Shown: positions 48,236 through 57,941 of the stretch, piece after piece
Numbering within the stretch: the stretch's first letter is position 1
Layout of the letters: each line of letters opens with the position of its first letter
The notes under the pieces: model-generated
Seen by the model: only the letters and a program-made list of their open reading frames with translations
What the model was told of the DNA's origin: nothing
The model's database searches: none
Position numbers and translations under genes: made by a program
DNA from: Capilliphycus salinus
GTDB taxonomy: Bacteria; Cyanobacteriota; Cyanobacteriia; Cyanobacteriales; Microcoleaceae
Direction: 5' to 3'
Assembly: GCF_047276495.1 (NCBI RefSeq)
Contig: NZ_CP178543.1
Span: forward strand, 2,170,001 to 2,234,000
Length of the DNA stretch: 64,000 nt

Positions 48236-50848
48236 TTAGCCAATCCCAAAGTCATCATCGACTTCAAAACCATTATTATCGACGAGGTAAGCAAATGTTT
48301 GAGGGATACCAATTTCATCAACTGAGGTGACAGCGTAGAAATCGGTTAAGCCAATTCGGTTATCATCGACGGTGATAAAGGTTTGATAGAAATCATCTGT
48401 CCAGGGTGCGTTACCTGCTTCTAAACCCTCGTCAAACATATACTCAAAAGTGTCACGATAGCTAACATTATCGAGTGAGTTGACATTGTAATGTGTGAGT
48501 AAATCCTCTGCATATTCTGGGTTTTCTCGATAGTTATCTACATCTATCCAAGGTGCGGGATTTTGACCTTTTTCTAAACCTGAACTAATTGCATAATTAA
48601 TTAATTCTGAGTCATCAATCTCGCCATTATCGTCATTATCAATGATGGCTTCGTCGGCTGTTATGGCTTCTTGATATTCATCTTTATACCACTCAACGTT
48701 GACTATGCTGGATAAGTCGAAGTCGTCATCAATGTCATCAGAATTATCGTCGAAGTCATCATCAGAATCATCGTCAGAATCATCAGAATCATCAGAATCA
48801 TCATCAATGTCATCATCGATGTCACCGACAATTTCATCAGAATCCTCGTCTAAATCCTCGTCTAAATCATCAGAATTATCGTCTAAATCGTCATCAGAAT
48901 TATCATCGAAATCATCGGAATCCTCGTCTAAATCATCGTCAGAATCGTCATCGATGTCATCGTCGAAGTCATCGTCTAAGTCATCGTCAGAATCGTCATC
49001 GATTTCATCAGAATCATCGTCTAAGTCATCATCGTCTAAGTCATCGTCTAAGTCATCGTCTAAATCGTCATCAATGTCATCAATGTCATCAAAATCATCG
49101 TCTAAATCGTCATTAGAATCATCGTCTAAGTCATCGTCTAAATCGTCATCAATGTCATCAAAATCATCGTCTAAATCGTCATTAGAATCATCGTCGAAGT
49201 CATCGTCTAAATCGTCATCAATGTCATCAAAATCATCGTCTAAATCGTCATTAGAATCATCGTCGAAGTCATCGTCTAAATCGTCATTAGAATCATCGTC
49301 GAAGTCATCGTCTAAATCGTCATTAGAATCATCGTCGAAGTCATCGTCTAAATCGTCATTAGAATCATCGTCGAAGTCATCGTCTAAATCGTCATCAATG
49401 TCATCAAAATCATCGTCTAAATCGTCATTAGAATCATCGTCGAAGTCATCGTCTAAATCGTCATCAATGTCATCAAAATCATCGTCTAAATCGTCATCAA
49501 TGTCATCAAAATCATCGTCTAAATCGTCATTAGAATCATCGTCTAAGTCATCGTCTAAGTCATCGCCAACAATGTCATCATCATCGGTGTTACCTACATT
49601 TACATCTGGGATTTGACCTATTATACCGTCGTTATCCTCAAACGAATCGTCATCTAAGTCATCATCTAAGTCATCATCTAAGTCATCATCTAAGTTATCA
49701 TCGAAGTCATCATCGAAGTCATCATCTAAGTCATCATCGAAGTCATCGTCATCTAAAATCGGGTTAATTCCCTGAAAGAAACCGATACCAAATGCAAATT
49801 TGAATACTTCTTTAAAGCTGATTTCATCAACTTCGGAGTTAAAGAAGTTAGTAACAGCTTCAAAGTTATCATCAAGATAGTCTTGAATATTGAATACTGA
49901 AGAAAATAAACGTCCTTCATTTAACCCAAATTGAATCAAATGTTCTAACAACTGTGAAGGACTCCAATCCTCAGGAAGATCGGAATTATTTTGTTGGTAG
50001 TAATTGAGATCGATAATAGGAGAAAATAAACGACCCTCATCTAATCCAAATTGTGTCAAATGTTCTAATAACTGTGAAGGACTCCAATCCTCAGGAAGAT
50101 CGGAATTATTTTGTTGGTAGTAATTGAGATCGATAATAGGAGAAAATAAACGACCCTCATCTAATCCAAATTGTGTCAAATGTTCTAACAACTGTGAAGG
50201 ACTCCAATCATCGGGAATATCGGAATTAATTTGTTGGTAATAATTTAGATCGACGAGAGGAGAAAATAAACGTTCTTCACTTAATCCGAAGTTAATTAAA
50301 TGTTCACAAAGTTCTCTGTTATTGAGATTCGCGAGATCGGGATTAAGTTCTCGATAGCTATTAAGGTTAATAATTGGATTAAATACACGTCCTTCTTCTA
50401 ATCCATAAACTTGAAAGTGAGAGACTAATTCATCATCACTGAGTTCAGCTAGATCCGGGTTGTTGGCTTTGTAATAAGCTAAATTGAGTAAATTTACAGG
50501 CTGAATAACGACTCCATCATCTAGATCATCATCGAAATTATCATCAAAGTTGTCATCTAGATCCTCATCGAAATTATCATCAAAGTTGTCATCTAGATCC
50601 TCATCGAAATTGTCATCTAGATCCTCATCAAAATTATCATCGAAATTGTCATCAAAGTTGTCATCTAGATCGTCATCTAGATCATCGGTAATTTCAACTT
50701 CAGATAAACCAGGAACGAGTGAAATATCATCGAGATCATCCATTTCAGATACACCTATCATTTCGCGATCATCATCTAATTCATCGAAATTATCTAAACC
50801 TAAAACTTGATTGTCTAAAATAGTTTCACGGTTTTCGAGTGAGTCCAT
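48236..50848 (-). CDS. Asp-rich repeat protein with EF-hand loop and ~40-residue helical repeats
   Basis: The 870-residue product starts after AAGGAGAC. Residues 1-115 and ~365-700 consist almost only of Asp with Leu, Phe, Ser and Asn (DDDSNDDLDDDF units from 36-bp tandem DNA repeats). Residues ~118-330 hold five or six ~40-residue repeats (LNYYQQNNSDLPEDW..SPSQLLEHLTQFGLDEGRLF), two of them nearly identical in DNA with a 120-bp period; this motif is typical of calcium-dependent extracellular proteins. Near residue 735 is a canonical EF-hand loop (DNDDNGEIDDSE). No signal peptide is visible. A secreted calcium-binding or mineral-interacting role is inference. Confidence 0.8.
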   Translation of the reverse strand: MDSLENRETILDNQVLGLDNFDELDDDREMIGVSEMDDLDDISLVPGLSEVEITDDLDDDLDDNFDDNFDDNFDEDLDDNFDEDLDDNFDDNFDEDLDDNFDDNFDDDLDDGVVIQPVNLLNLAYYKANNPDLAELSDDELVSHFQVYGLEEGRVFNPIINLNSYRELNPDLANLNNRELCEHLINFGLSEERLFSPLVDLNYYQQINSDIPDDWSPSQLLEHLTQFGLDEGRLFSPIIDLNYYQQNNSDLPEDWSPSQLLEHLTQFGLDEGRLFSPIIDLNYYQQNNSDLPEDWSPSQLLEHLIQFGLNEGRLFSSVFNIQDYLDDNFEAVTNFFNSEVDEISFKEVFKFAFGIGFFQGINPILDDDDFDDDLDDDFDDDFDDNLDDDLDDDLDDDLDDDSFEDNDGIIGQIPDVNVGNTDDDDIVGDDLDDDLDDDSNDDLDDDFDDIDDDLDDDFDDIDDDLDDDFDDDSNDDLDDDFDDIDDDLDDDFDDDSNDDLDDDFDDDSNDDLDDDFDDDSNDDLDDDFDDDSNDDLDDDFDDIDDDLDDDFDDDSNDDLDDDFDDIDDDLDDDLDDDSNDDLDDDFDDIDDIDDDLDDDLDDDLDDDDLDDDSDEIDDDSDDDLDDDFDDDIDDDSDDDLDEDSDDFDDNSDDDLDDNSDDLDEDLDEDSDEIVGDIDDDIDDDSDDSDDSDDDSDDDFDDNSDDIDDDFDLSSIVNVEWYKDEYQEAITADEAIIDNDDNGEIDDSELINYAISSGLEKGQNPAPWIDVDNYRENPEYAEDLLTHYNVNSLDNVSYRDTFEYMFDEGLEAGNAPWTDDFYQTFITVDDNRIGLTDFYAVTSVDEIGIPQTFAYLVDNNGFEVDDDFGIG

Positions 50849-51040
50849 AGTAGATGTCTCCTTAGTTTTTAGAAAACAAATGAAGTTGATTAGATTTAGA
50901 GTGTAACCGTTGCGATCAATCTTCTATTTTTAGCCATGAACAAGCGGCGATTTGAGTGAGAAAGTCTCAAACCGAGAGAAGATTGATCGATGAGTTTGCA
51001 ACTCCCCGATTTAGGTATGACGGGGAACGCTTTGTAGTGT

Positions 51041-51089
51041 TATACGAAGATAAATCTCAGTTTTCGCAAAAATCTATCAAAAATTTTTT
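51041..51089 (+). repeat. Three-block repeated motif, copy B
   Basis: TATACGA - 13 nt - TTTTCGCAA - 14 nt - TTTTTT, about 200 bp upstream of the Asp-rich gene but in the opposite orientation. Confidence 0.55.
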
Positions 51090-51765
51090 GAGGGTGAAAT
51101 TGACAATTCAGTTTGGGGGGCTAATCTCCTGACCAAACACCTTTCCCGTCCGATCTTAAGATATTCTAAAAATCGTCATTTATTAATCGTGAATCCGAAA
51201 AATAATCGGGGGGGGTGATTGTATGGGTAATTGATTGGGAGGCGAAGACAGAACAATCACGCATTATGGATCTTTCTCCTCAAGCAATGGATGCGCGGGA
51301 TGGGAAAACCGATAATGCTTTACTCTGTGCTTTTTCTAATACAAACCCCACCAGTCAAGTTTTAAATTATATTTTTTAAGTTATATTTGTTAAAATTTGG
51401 GGTTGGTGTCGGCGATCGCATTTCCAAACTGAGAGCGGTCGCTTTTTGAATTTTAGATCGATTCTGATTTTTCGTCATCTAATTTCAATTTTATTTTCAA
51501 TGTGGTTTTAAGGCTCTTGTGAAAGTAGACATTTTGGCGGATAATAGAAAATCTAAAGTTCATCTCAATAAAAGTGACCCGTGAACGTCCAAGCTGATGG
51601 TGAAGGAGTTTGTAAATTGCTAGAGATCAGGCATCCGATGACAATCGAACCCAGTAAACATCAGCTTTTGGTTTCGGGCCACTGCATTTTAGGGGGAACT
51701 CACTTATGACAGTTCAAGAAGCTGTGTAAAAGCTACTGAAGCTGTTGTTAAAGCGTTCGTAAAGA

Positions 51766-51816
51766 TATAGCGACGCTGAAAGCAACTTTTCGCAAGATCT
51801 GGAAAAAAAATTTTTT
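51766..51816 (+). repeat. Three-block repeated motif, copy C
   Basis: TATAGCG - 14 nt - TTTTCGCAA - 15 nt - TTTTTT, ending 54 bp upstream of the sigma-like gene in the same orientation, where it could be a promoter or leader element. Confidence 0.6.
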
Positions 51817-51870
51817 AAGGGTTAATCTGCGAAAAAGACATCGGCAACCCCTATAACTGAATACCAGTCA

Positions 51871-52542
51871 ATGGACAACATACACACTCAACTGCGTCAA
51901 CTCGTTGCCGAAGCCTGTACCTATCCTCCTGAGAGTGTAGAACGTCGGCAAAGGCTCAATCAGATTATTCGTAAAATTATGCGATCGGGTAAACTGTGGA
52001 GAGAGTCTAGCGACTATTATAATGATGCACTCCAGGAAACGTGGGAATATTGCTGCGAGCATTTAGAAGAGTACGATCCCGAACGGGCTAGCGTAATTAC
52101 CTGGCTTGATAACCACCTAAAAAAACGACTGAGAACCTGGCGCGATCGCAAGTATCGGCAACTAAACCGTCAAATTAGTCCATCTCATACAGAACCAGAT
52201 TTCACCGATCCCATTGAAAGAATTGCGGCCGAACCTGATATTCAACCCGCTCTGGAAATTTGGGAAGAAACCACAGAATGGGTTAATAACGATCCAGAAC
52301 GTGTGTTATCTAAAACCTGCTTTAGAAACTGCCCTCACATTAACTGTCAGGTTCTCTTTTTGAAACGGTTTCCATCAGAAACGCCCTGGAATGATATTGC
52401 CTCAGACTTTGACCTCACACCGGCAGAAACGAAAGATTTGCCAAAATTTTACAACCGTAAATGTTTACCGCTCTTACGAGAATTTGGAACTTCTCAGGGG
52501 TATATTGACCCAACTCAGACTCCCAAAAAAAGGAAATCATGA
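51871..52542 (+). CDS. Sigma-70-like (ECF-type) factor linked to DUF1822 and CHAT-CHASE2 genes
   Basis: The 223-residue product has a region 2-like part (YYNDALQETWEYCCEHLEEYDPERASVITWL) with the ALQETW and WL helix signatures of ECF sigma factors, and a C-terminal region 4-like helix-turn-helix (PSETPWNDIASDFDLTPAET). Similar genes lie next to DUF1822 genes in many filamentous cyanobacteria. The stop overlaps the start of the DUF1822 gene (ATGA), so the two are coupled. There is no obvious anti-sigma gene unless the DUF1822 or CHASE2 protein plays that part. Confidence 0.75.
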   Translation: MDNIHTQLRQLVAEACTYPPESVERRQRLNQIIRKIMRSGKLWRESSDYYNDALQETWEYCCEHLEEYDPERASVITWLDNHLKKRLRTWRDRKYRQLNRQISPSHTEPDFTDPIERIAAEPDIQPALEIWEETTEWVNNDPERVLSKTCFRNCPHINCQVLFLKRFPSETPWNDIASDFDLTPAETKDLPKFYNRKCLPLLREFGTSQGYIDPTQTPKKRKS

Positions 52543-53726
52543 TCACTCAACTTATGCAAACCCTAGATGATTTCTCCATTCCCTTACTGATCCCTTCTCA
52601 GGCTAAAAGATTAGCCGAAGAATTTGCCGCCCAACAACCGAGTTCCCGCAAAAGCCGACAGGTTTATCTCAATACCCTGGCGGTGTGCATGGTGAATAAT
52701 TATTTGCGAATTATGGGAATTCCAACCCATTTAACCGCAGGAGAAAGTTGGAACCCGGCCGTGCGTTTTTATGCGGATGTGGCAGACTTAGAAGTAGTGG
52801 GTCGAGGTCGTTTAGAATGTCGTCCGATCCCGGTTCAAGAAAATCTCGACTCGACGGTTTGTAGGGTTCCTCGCGAGGTCCAAAGCGATCGGATTGGGTA
52901 TGTGATTGTAGAATTGGATTTAGAACAGGAATTGGCGACAATTTTGGGTTTTGTGGAAACGGCGAGCGATAGTATTTTGTTAAGACAATTGCGATCGCCC
53001 GATGAATTGCTCGAACATCTGCTTTCTGCTCCCCAACCGGAAACCGCAACATCCGGGGTAAATTTGCGTCAATGGCTGGAAAATACCGTCACAACGGGTT
53101 GGGAAACGGTGGAAACGCTGTTATTTTCGCCCGAGGCGAGTTTGGCAATGCGGGGCGCCGATACTGTGGTTGAAAGTGCCGATTCTGTGGCGTCGGTGAT
53201 CCGGTTGTTGGACTCCGATCAAAGCGAGGAGGTTCGCGCCCAAGCTGCGGGTGTTTTGGGCGATATGGGCGTTAGTAATTCTACCACGATTAACGCTTTA
53301 ACGGAACTGTTGGCAACCGCAGAAGAAGAAGAAACCCGTTGGCAAGCGGCGCTGAGTTTGGGTAAGCTAGATGCCAATCATCCCCAAGCGGGAATTCGAC
53401 GGGTGAGAGCGATCGATTTGTCCTCGCAACCCAACCCCGAACAGGTGGCGCTGATCGTGGCGATTATGCCCAAAGCCAACGATCGCATTGGGGTGTGGCT
53501 GCAAGTTGAACCGCTCGGAGATTTGACGGTTTTACCTGGGGGTTTGACCTTGAGAGTGCTGTCGATGTCGGGGGAAACTCGCCTGCAAGTCGAAGCCAGA
53601 GGCGATGGTCGAGGTCGGGGTTTGGATCGGGCCATTGGCCGTCGGTTTAGTCCGCCCCCCCAAACGGGTTTTCGGGTGCAGGTGCAATTCGGTTCAACCA
53701 CTGTGACAGAAGATTTTCTGGCATAA
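52539..53726 (+). CDS. DUF1822 family protein with HEAT-like segment
   Basis: The start overlaps the sigma-like gene. The N-terminal ~175 residues match DUF1822 (SRKSRQVYLNTLAVCMVNNY, GRLECRPIPV, IGYVIVELDLEQELATILGF). The middle shows HEAT-like repeats (DSDQSEEVRAQAAGVLGDM, ATAEEEETRWQAALSLGKL), which mediate protein contacts. The C-terminal part is beta-rich (VLPGGLTLRVLSMSGETRL, GFRVQVQFGSTTVTEDFL). There is no signal peptide or membrane segment. Its function is unknown. Confidence 0.8.
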   Translation: MITQLMQTLDDFSIPLLIPSQAKRLAEEFAAQQPSSRKSRQVYLNTLAVCMVNNYLRIMGIPTHLTAGESWNPAVRFYADVADLEVVGRGRLECRPIPVQENLDSTVCRVPREVQSDRIGYVIVELDLEQELATILGFVETASDSILLRQLRSPDELLEHLLSAPQPETATSGVNLRQWLENTVTTGWETVETLLFSPEASLAMRGADTVVESADSVASVIRLLDSDQSEEVRAQAAGVLGDMGVSNSTTINALTELLATAEEEETRWQAALSLGKLDANHPQAGIRRVRAIDLSSQPNPEQVALIVAIMPKANDRIGVWLQVEPLGDLTVLPGGLTLRVLSMSGETRLQVEARGDGRGRGLDRAIGRRFSPPPQTGFRVQVQFGSTTVTEDFLA

Positions 53727-53947
53727 TTGCCCAAGCAGACAAATTTACTTTATGCAACAAAAAAGAGGGGTATAAGGGGGATCGATCCCAACAATAAAGA
53801 TTTGCTATAGATTTGGGCTATCTGTACAATAAGTAAAAAGTAGAAATAGTGGGACTCGTGAGCAAGCAGACCCCGAAAAGAGTCTCGCTTGTACAAGCCC
53901 GAATGGGTGCGCGTGCAGAGTCAAACCAACGAGATAGGATAGCCTCT

Positions 53948-56380
53948 ATGGGCAAGGTTGCAATATTAAAGTTTGGTCATGGGAGTTTCGAGCAAGGTTT
54001 CGATGTCTTGCTTCAGATTAAAACCGATGATAATCGCCTTCTAGCCGAATTAGAAGGCCAACTTCCCCCGAACCCTGGTTTAGAGGGAAGTTATGTTAGT
54101 TGGCAAACTCGTTTTCGGCGTCTCAAGGGAGCGAGTCAGTCGAGTCGGCGTCTTCAGACTGAAACCGAAGAAGCTTGGGAAATTGATGAGAGTTTTCAGA
54201 GTAATTCTTCGACGGTGGATGATTTTTCTCGCTGTCGGCGTTTGGTGCGAGATGTCGAGAAACGGATGAAAAAATGGTTGCAATCTTCTACTCCGAAATG
54301 GCAATGTATTCGAGAACGTTTGGGGGTTGAATTTGCTCAGGGTCAAGGTGAATTTCGTTTGGTGATTCAAACTAAAAATTCTAGACTCTGGAAGTTGCCC
54401 TGGCACGTTTGGGATTTGTTGGAAGAATATCATATTGGTTTGGGCTATACTTTACCGGGATTTAATGCAAATTTTTCTCGGGGACAGCGTTCGAGTCGCA
54501 CGAATAAAGTTAGAATTTTGGCGGTTTTGGGAGATAAGCGGAATCTCAATTTACAACCGGATCAAGAGGCAATTCGCAAATTAAAAGGCGCTGAGGTTAC
54601 GTTTCTGCATCAGCCCCGATCTACCCAGTTTATTAAAACGCTCCGCCAGTCGAAAGGTTGGGATATTTTATTTTTTGCCGGACACAGTAAAACCGAAGAA
54701 AGCACCGGGCGAATTTATCTGAGCGATCAAGAAAGTTTAAGGCTGGATGAGTTTAAAAATACTCTCAAAGAAGCGATTAATAATGGCTTGCAAATTGCGG
54801 TGTTTAATTCCTGCGATGGGTTGGGGTTGGCGCAGGACTTGATTCAACTGCAAATTCCCCTGACGATTGTGATGCAGGAGTCGGTGCCGGATTTGGTGGC
54901 TCAGTCTTTTTTAAAGGAGTTTTTGGAGGAATATTCTGCGGGAAAATCGTTGTATACTGCCGTTTATCAAGCTCAAAAACGATTAGAAGATTTTCAGGAT
55001 TTACCCGGTGCGACCTGGTTGCCTCTGATTTTTCAAAACTTGGCAAATGTGCCTCCAACTTGGCAAGTGTTACGCGGTCAAAACGCCCCGGAAGATGCGA
55101 ATAAAAATCAGGATATTTCGGGAGCATTTTTATTAAAAAGTACCAAACAAAAACGCAGGTTTATTAGAATTATTGTCGCCCTTTGTACGAGTTTAATTGC
55201 TGCTTTTTTGGTTATTTTTGTCCGAGATTTTGGACAGTTAAAGCTGTTGGAGTTTAAAGCTTTCGACCATTTAATGCGATCGCGTCCGGCGGAAACGTTG
55301 GACTCTCGAATGTTAATTGTTGATATTACTAGCACCGATGTTAATGCTCAAGTTCGCCCCGCAGATGAAGGAAAAAATAAGTCGATCAGCGACGGTTATC
55401 TACAACAATTGATCGAAAAATTAACCGCATTAGAACCCCGTGTTATTGGGTTAACCCTTTATCGAGATTATCAACTCAAACCGGAATTTCAAAAGCTGAT
55501 GAATCGGTTTAAATTCGATAAACGATTGATCAGTCAGTGCGATGTCGGGGAAGATATGTTAAACTCGGGTCGCGCCCCTTCTCCCCATGCGATTCAAGGT
55601 GCCGGTTGGAAACAACGGATTGGATTTAGCGATCAGATTTTAGATGCAGATGGTACGATTCGGCGTCAGTCCTTGAGTCTGGAACCGCCAAAAGATTTGC
55701 AAGTTTCGCCCTGTCAAAGTGAGTTTTCTTTTAATTTGTTGGTGGCGTTGCGATATTTGTCGGATGAGGGTTTACTTTCTGAAGATATATACAAGGAAGG
55801 GGAGGATTTTCAGTCGGAGAATATTATGTTCGATCCGCTCCCTCCCAATACGGCTCTTTATGACCCGCTTCTTAATATTAATCACCGTCAAATCTTGTTA
55901 AATTATCGCGCCACCGGAGAAAAAATCGCACCCAGAATCACTCTATCCGAAGCACTGCAAGGTTCAATCGATCCGGCTTTAGTGAAAGATAAAATTGTGT
56001 TAATTGGTACGAGCGATCCAGAATTTCAAACAGTTTATTCGACTCCTTATGGAGAAATGTCCGAGATTTATCTTCAGGGTCACATGATTTCTCAATTGAT
56101 TAGTGCCGTTCAAGATGAACGACAATTGTTAGCATGGTGGCCTGACTGGAAAGAGAATATTTGGATTTTAGTTTGGGCGTTAGTGGGGGGTTTACTGGCT
56201 CGTTGGTTCCGTCCTGCGATTGCGGTTGCTGCTGCAATTCCTATCATTTGGGTTTTGCATCGGTACTGTTATCTTTTGTTGATTGAACAGGGGTTATGGA
56301 TTCCATTTGTTCCCCCTGTATTGGCTTTGGGCGTAGCGTTAATGACAACGACCTTAATTTATCGTCTTCTCAAAGTTTAG
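53948..56380 (+). CDS. CHAT protease-like and CHASE2 membrane protein
   Basis: The ATG at 53948 (MGKVAILKFGHGSFEQGF) is chosen because family members start there; a GTG at 53849 would add 33 atypical residues. The N-terminal ~390 residues contain a CHAT caspase-like peptidase domain with His in DILFFAGHSKTEES and Cys in IAVFNSCDGLGLAQDL. A membrane helix (IIVALCTSLIAAFLVIFV) leads to an extracytoplasmic CHASE2 sensor (AFDHLMRSRPAE, IVDITSTDVNAQ...VLIGTS), followed by three membrane helices at the C-terminus. CHASE2 usually controls kinases; here it is coupled to a predicted protease. It is the third gene of the sigma-like operon. Confidence 0.85.
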   Translation: MGKVAILKFGHGSFEQGFDVLLQIKTDDNRLLAELEGQLPPNPGLEGSYVSWQTRFRRLKGASQSSRRLQTETEEAWEIDESFQSNSSTVDDFSRCRRLVRDVEKRMKKWLQSSTPKWQCIRERLGVEFAQGQGEFRLVIQTKNSRLWKLPWHVWDLLEEYHIGLGYTLPGFNANFSRGQRSSRTNKVRILAVLGDKRNLNLQPDQEAIRKLKGAEVTFLHQPRSTQFIKTLRQSKGWDILFFAGHSKTEESTGRIYLSDQESLRLDEFKNTLKEAINNGLQIAVFNSCDGLGLAQDLIQLQIPLTIVMQESVPDLVAQSFLKEFLEEYSAGKSLYTAVYQAQKRLEDFQDLPGATWLPLIFQNLANVPPTWQVLRGQNAPEDANKNQDISGAFLLKSTKQKRRFIRIIVALCTSLIAAFLVIFVRDFGQLKLLEFKAFDHLMRSRPAETLDSRMLIVDITSTDVNAQVRPADEGKNKSISDGYLQQLIEKLTALEPRVIGLTLYRDYQLKPEFQKLMNRFKFDKRLISQCDVGEDMLNSGRAPSPHAIQGAGWKQRIGFSDQILDADGTIRRQSLSLEPPKDLQVSPCQSEFSFNLLVALRYLSDEGLLSEDIYKEGEDFQSENIMFDPLPPNTALYDPLLNINHRQILLNYRATGEKIAPRITLSEALQGSIDPALVKDKIVLIGTSDPEFQTVYSTPYGEMSEIYLQGHMISQLISAVQDERQLLAWWPDWKENIWILVWALVGGLLARWFRPAIAVAAAIPIIWVLHRYCYLLLIEQGLWIPFVPPVLALGVALMTTTLIYRLLKV

Positions 56381-57071
56381 AAGCGTTTACGGGCGAATTA
56401 AAAGGGGGTAATTGCCAGTATTCCGGTTGAAATTCGCTTAAAGAATTGAGAATTTGATCGGCTTCGAGATAGAGTTGTTTATCCATATCGGCCGCCGGAA
56501 CTGCAACCACATACATTCCTGCGGCTTTGGCGGCCGCCACCCCCGCTAAGGCATCTTCAAACACCAAACAATTTTCGGGTTGGACGCCCAAACGTTCGGC
56601 GGCCAGCAGGAAAATATCGGGTGCGGGTTTGCCGTTTTTGAGTTCGGGATCGTCGCCCTGAATGACGCATTCAAAGATGGAAAACCATTGCTGATGACTT
56701 TGAATTTTGGCCGTATAAGGACGGCGACTGGAACTGGTGGCGATCGCTTGGGGAATGCGATGGGCGGCCAAATGTTGGGTGAGTTCAACGGCTCCTGTTA
56801 AGGGCGGAACGTTGGTATAATATTGATAAATTATCGCATCTTTTTCGGTCAAATAGGCTTCAACGGTTAGGGGAATTTCTAACATTTCAATAATTAGTTT
56901 TGCCGAATCGTGGGATTTTCGACCCCGCAATTTACACATTAAAGAGGAATCGATAATTTTGCCATAACGACCCGCTAACATTTGGTTAACTTTGGCATGG
57001 AGCGGTTCTGTATCTAACAGCAAACCATCTAAATCGTAAATAATATGAGTTATTTTTGGAATTGTTGTCAT
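56370..57071 (-). CDS. HAD-IA hydrolase (beta-phosphoglucomutase-like)
   Basis: The product has HAD motifs DLDGLLLDTEP (Asp13, Asp15), ATSSSRRPYT, KNGKPAPDIFLLAAERLG and CLVFEDALAGVAAAKAAG, with the helical cap of subfamily I. Substrate may be a sugar phosphate or pseudouridine-5'-phosphate-like compound. Its 3' end overlaps the CHAT-CHASE2 gene by 11 bp (convergent). It lies 147 bp below the PhnZ-like gene, so it may or may not belong to the phosphonate locus. Confidence 0.85.
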   Translation of the reverse strand: MTTIPKITHIIYDLDGLLLDTEPLHAKVNQMLAGRYGKIIDSSLMCKLRGRKSHDSAKLIIEMLEIPLTVEAYLTEKDAIIYQYYTNVPPLTGAVELTQHLAAHRIPQAIATSSSRRPYTAKIQSHQQWFSIFECVIQGDDPELKNGKPAPDIFLLAAERLGVQPENCLVFEDALAGVAAAKAAGMYVVAVPAADMDKQLYLEADQILNSLSEFQPEYWQLPPFNSPVNASKL

Positions 57072-57218
57072 TGATAAAAAACTCAGAAATTAAGGATCAT
57101 TTGAATCAAATTTGTTGCTGTGTCTCTTTTCTCCTTAAATCTCGTTCAACCCGGAAGATCAAACTAAATTTAAGGAAGTTTAGAGGGTTTTGATCGATTT
57201 TCCTTATTATCTCTGATT

Positions 57219-57767
57219 TCAGGACTTTACACAAGCCTCCAGCGTCGGAATGAAGTCTTCTAAACGGGGGGTGGGGTAATTCACTTGTTTGGCTTGATCG
57301 TCCCACATTCGCAGTTTTACCGCTTCTTTCGCGTAGGGATGGTTAACAAATGTCATTGTTTCCTCGGGCGATAAAATCCCCCCTTGTAGCTTTAAACTGT
57401 GTTGAGAAGCGGGAGATAAGGCTTGCCAATATTCCGAATTTTCTGTACAAAGATATCGTTTGGCGACCACATGAAGCCGAATCGGTTCGGTAACGGCTGA
57501 ACTAAATAATAAGCTTAAAAAAGGTAAAGCGCAATATTCGTGGCGATCGTCAATTCCTCGGGTTGCTGCATCTTCTCCCCACTGATGAATGAGATGTCCA
57601 AAATCGTGCAATAAACAGGCGGCGATCAGTTCAGGAGAAGCGTAATTTGATTGGGCTATTGTCGCACATTGTAAAGCGTGTTCGAGTTGACTCACGGCTT
57701 CTTGACCGTATTGTTCGTTACCGCGATATTGAAGGATTTCTATGATATGATCGATGCTAGGTTTCAT
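57219..57767 (-). CDS. PhnZ-like HD-domain oxygenase, phosphonate degradation
   Basis: The 182-residue HD protein belongs to the group linked to phosphonate degradation. It has the QYGQEAVSQLEHALQCA start, in which Tyr and Glu three residues apart match the PhnZ Tyr24/Glu27 lid, then CLLHDFGHLIHQWGE (His-Asp), RHEYCALPFL and HVVAKRYLC. PhnZ uses a di-iron centre to cleave hydroxylated aminoethylphosphonate, after PhnY hydroxylates it. No phnY is in the window. It is on the same strand as the C-P lyase genes. Confidence 0.82.
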   Translation of the reverse strand: MKPSIDHIIEILQYRGNEQYGQEAVSQLEHALQCATIAQSNYASPELIAACLLHDFGHLIHQWGEDAATRGIDDRHEYCALPFLSLLFSSAVTEPIRLHVVAKRYLCTENSEYWQALSPASQHSLKLQGGILSPEETMTFVNHPYAKEAVKLRMWDDQAKQVNYPTPRLEDFIPTLEACVKS

Positions 57768-57941
57768 AGTGATTTTAATTCCGTAATAATTTCAATTAAA
57801 GATTTTAATCTGTAGTCAGATGCGTCAAACCGAAAAATTGTTAATTCTAGAATTAACTTGACTGTTTGACCTATCTTACTAAGAGATCTGATTTTTTTCG
57901 AGTCAATTGAGTTTAATGAATAATTTTAGTTAAAGATTGAA

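Larger units (their letters stand above)
50849..51870. other. Intergenic kilobase with motif copies B and C and no clear gene
   Basis: A plus-strand 37-codon frame starting MDLSPQAMDARDGKTD near 51267 looks protein-like but has no partner or ribosome binding site, so it may be a remnant. The rest appears to be leader sequence for the Asp-rich gene on one side and the sigma-like gene on the other. Confidence 0.4.

Noticed and set aside
48699..49616. Plus-strand 305-codon Ser/Lys-rich frame
   Set aside because: It is the exact antisense of the Asp-rich repeats (GAT codons read as ATC/TCA); it has no ribosome binding site, and the opposite frame continues into clear domains.
48720..49760. CRISPR-like periodic repeats
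   Set aside because: The repeats are directly adjacent coding units with no unique spacers and stay in frame throughout.
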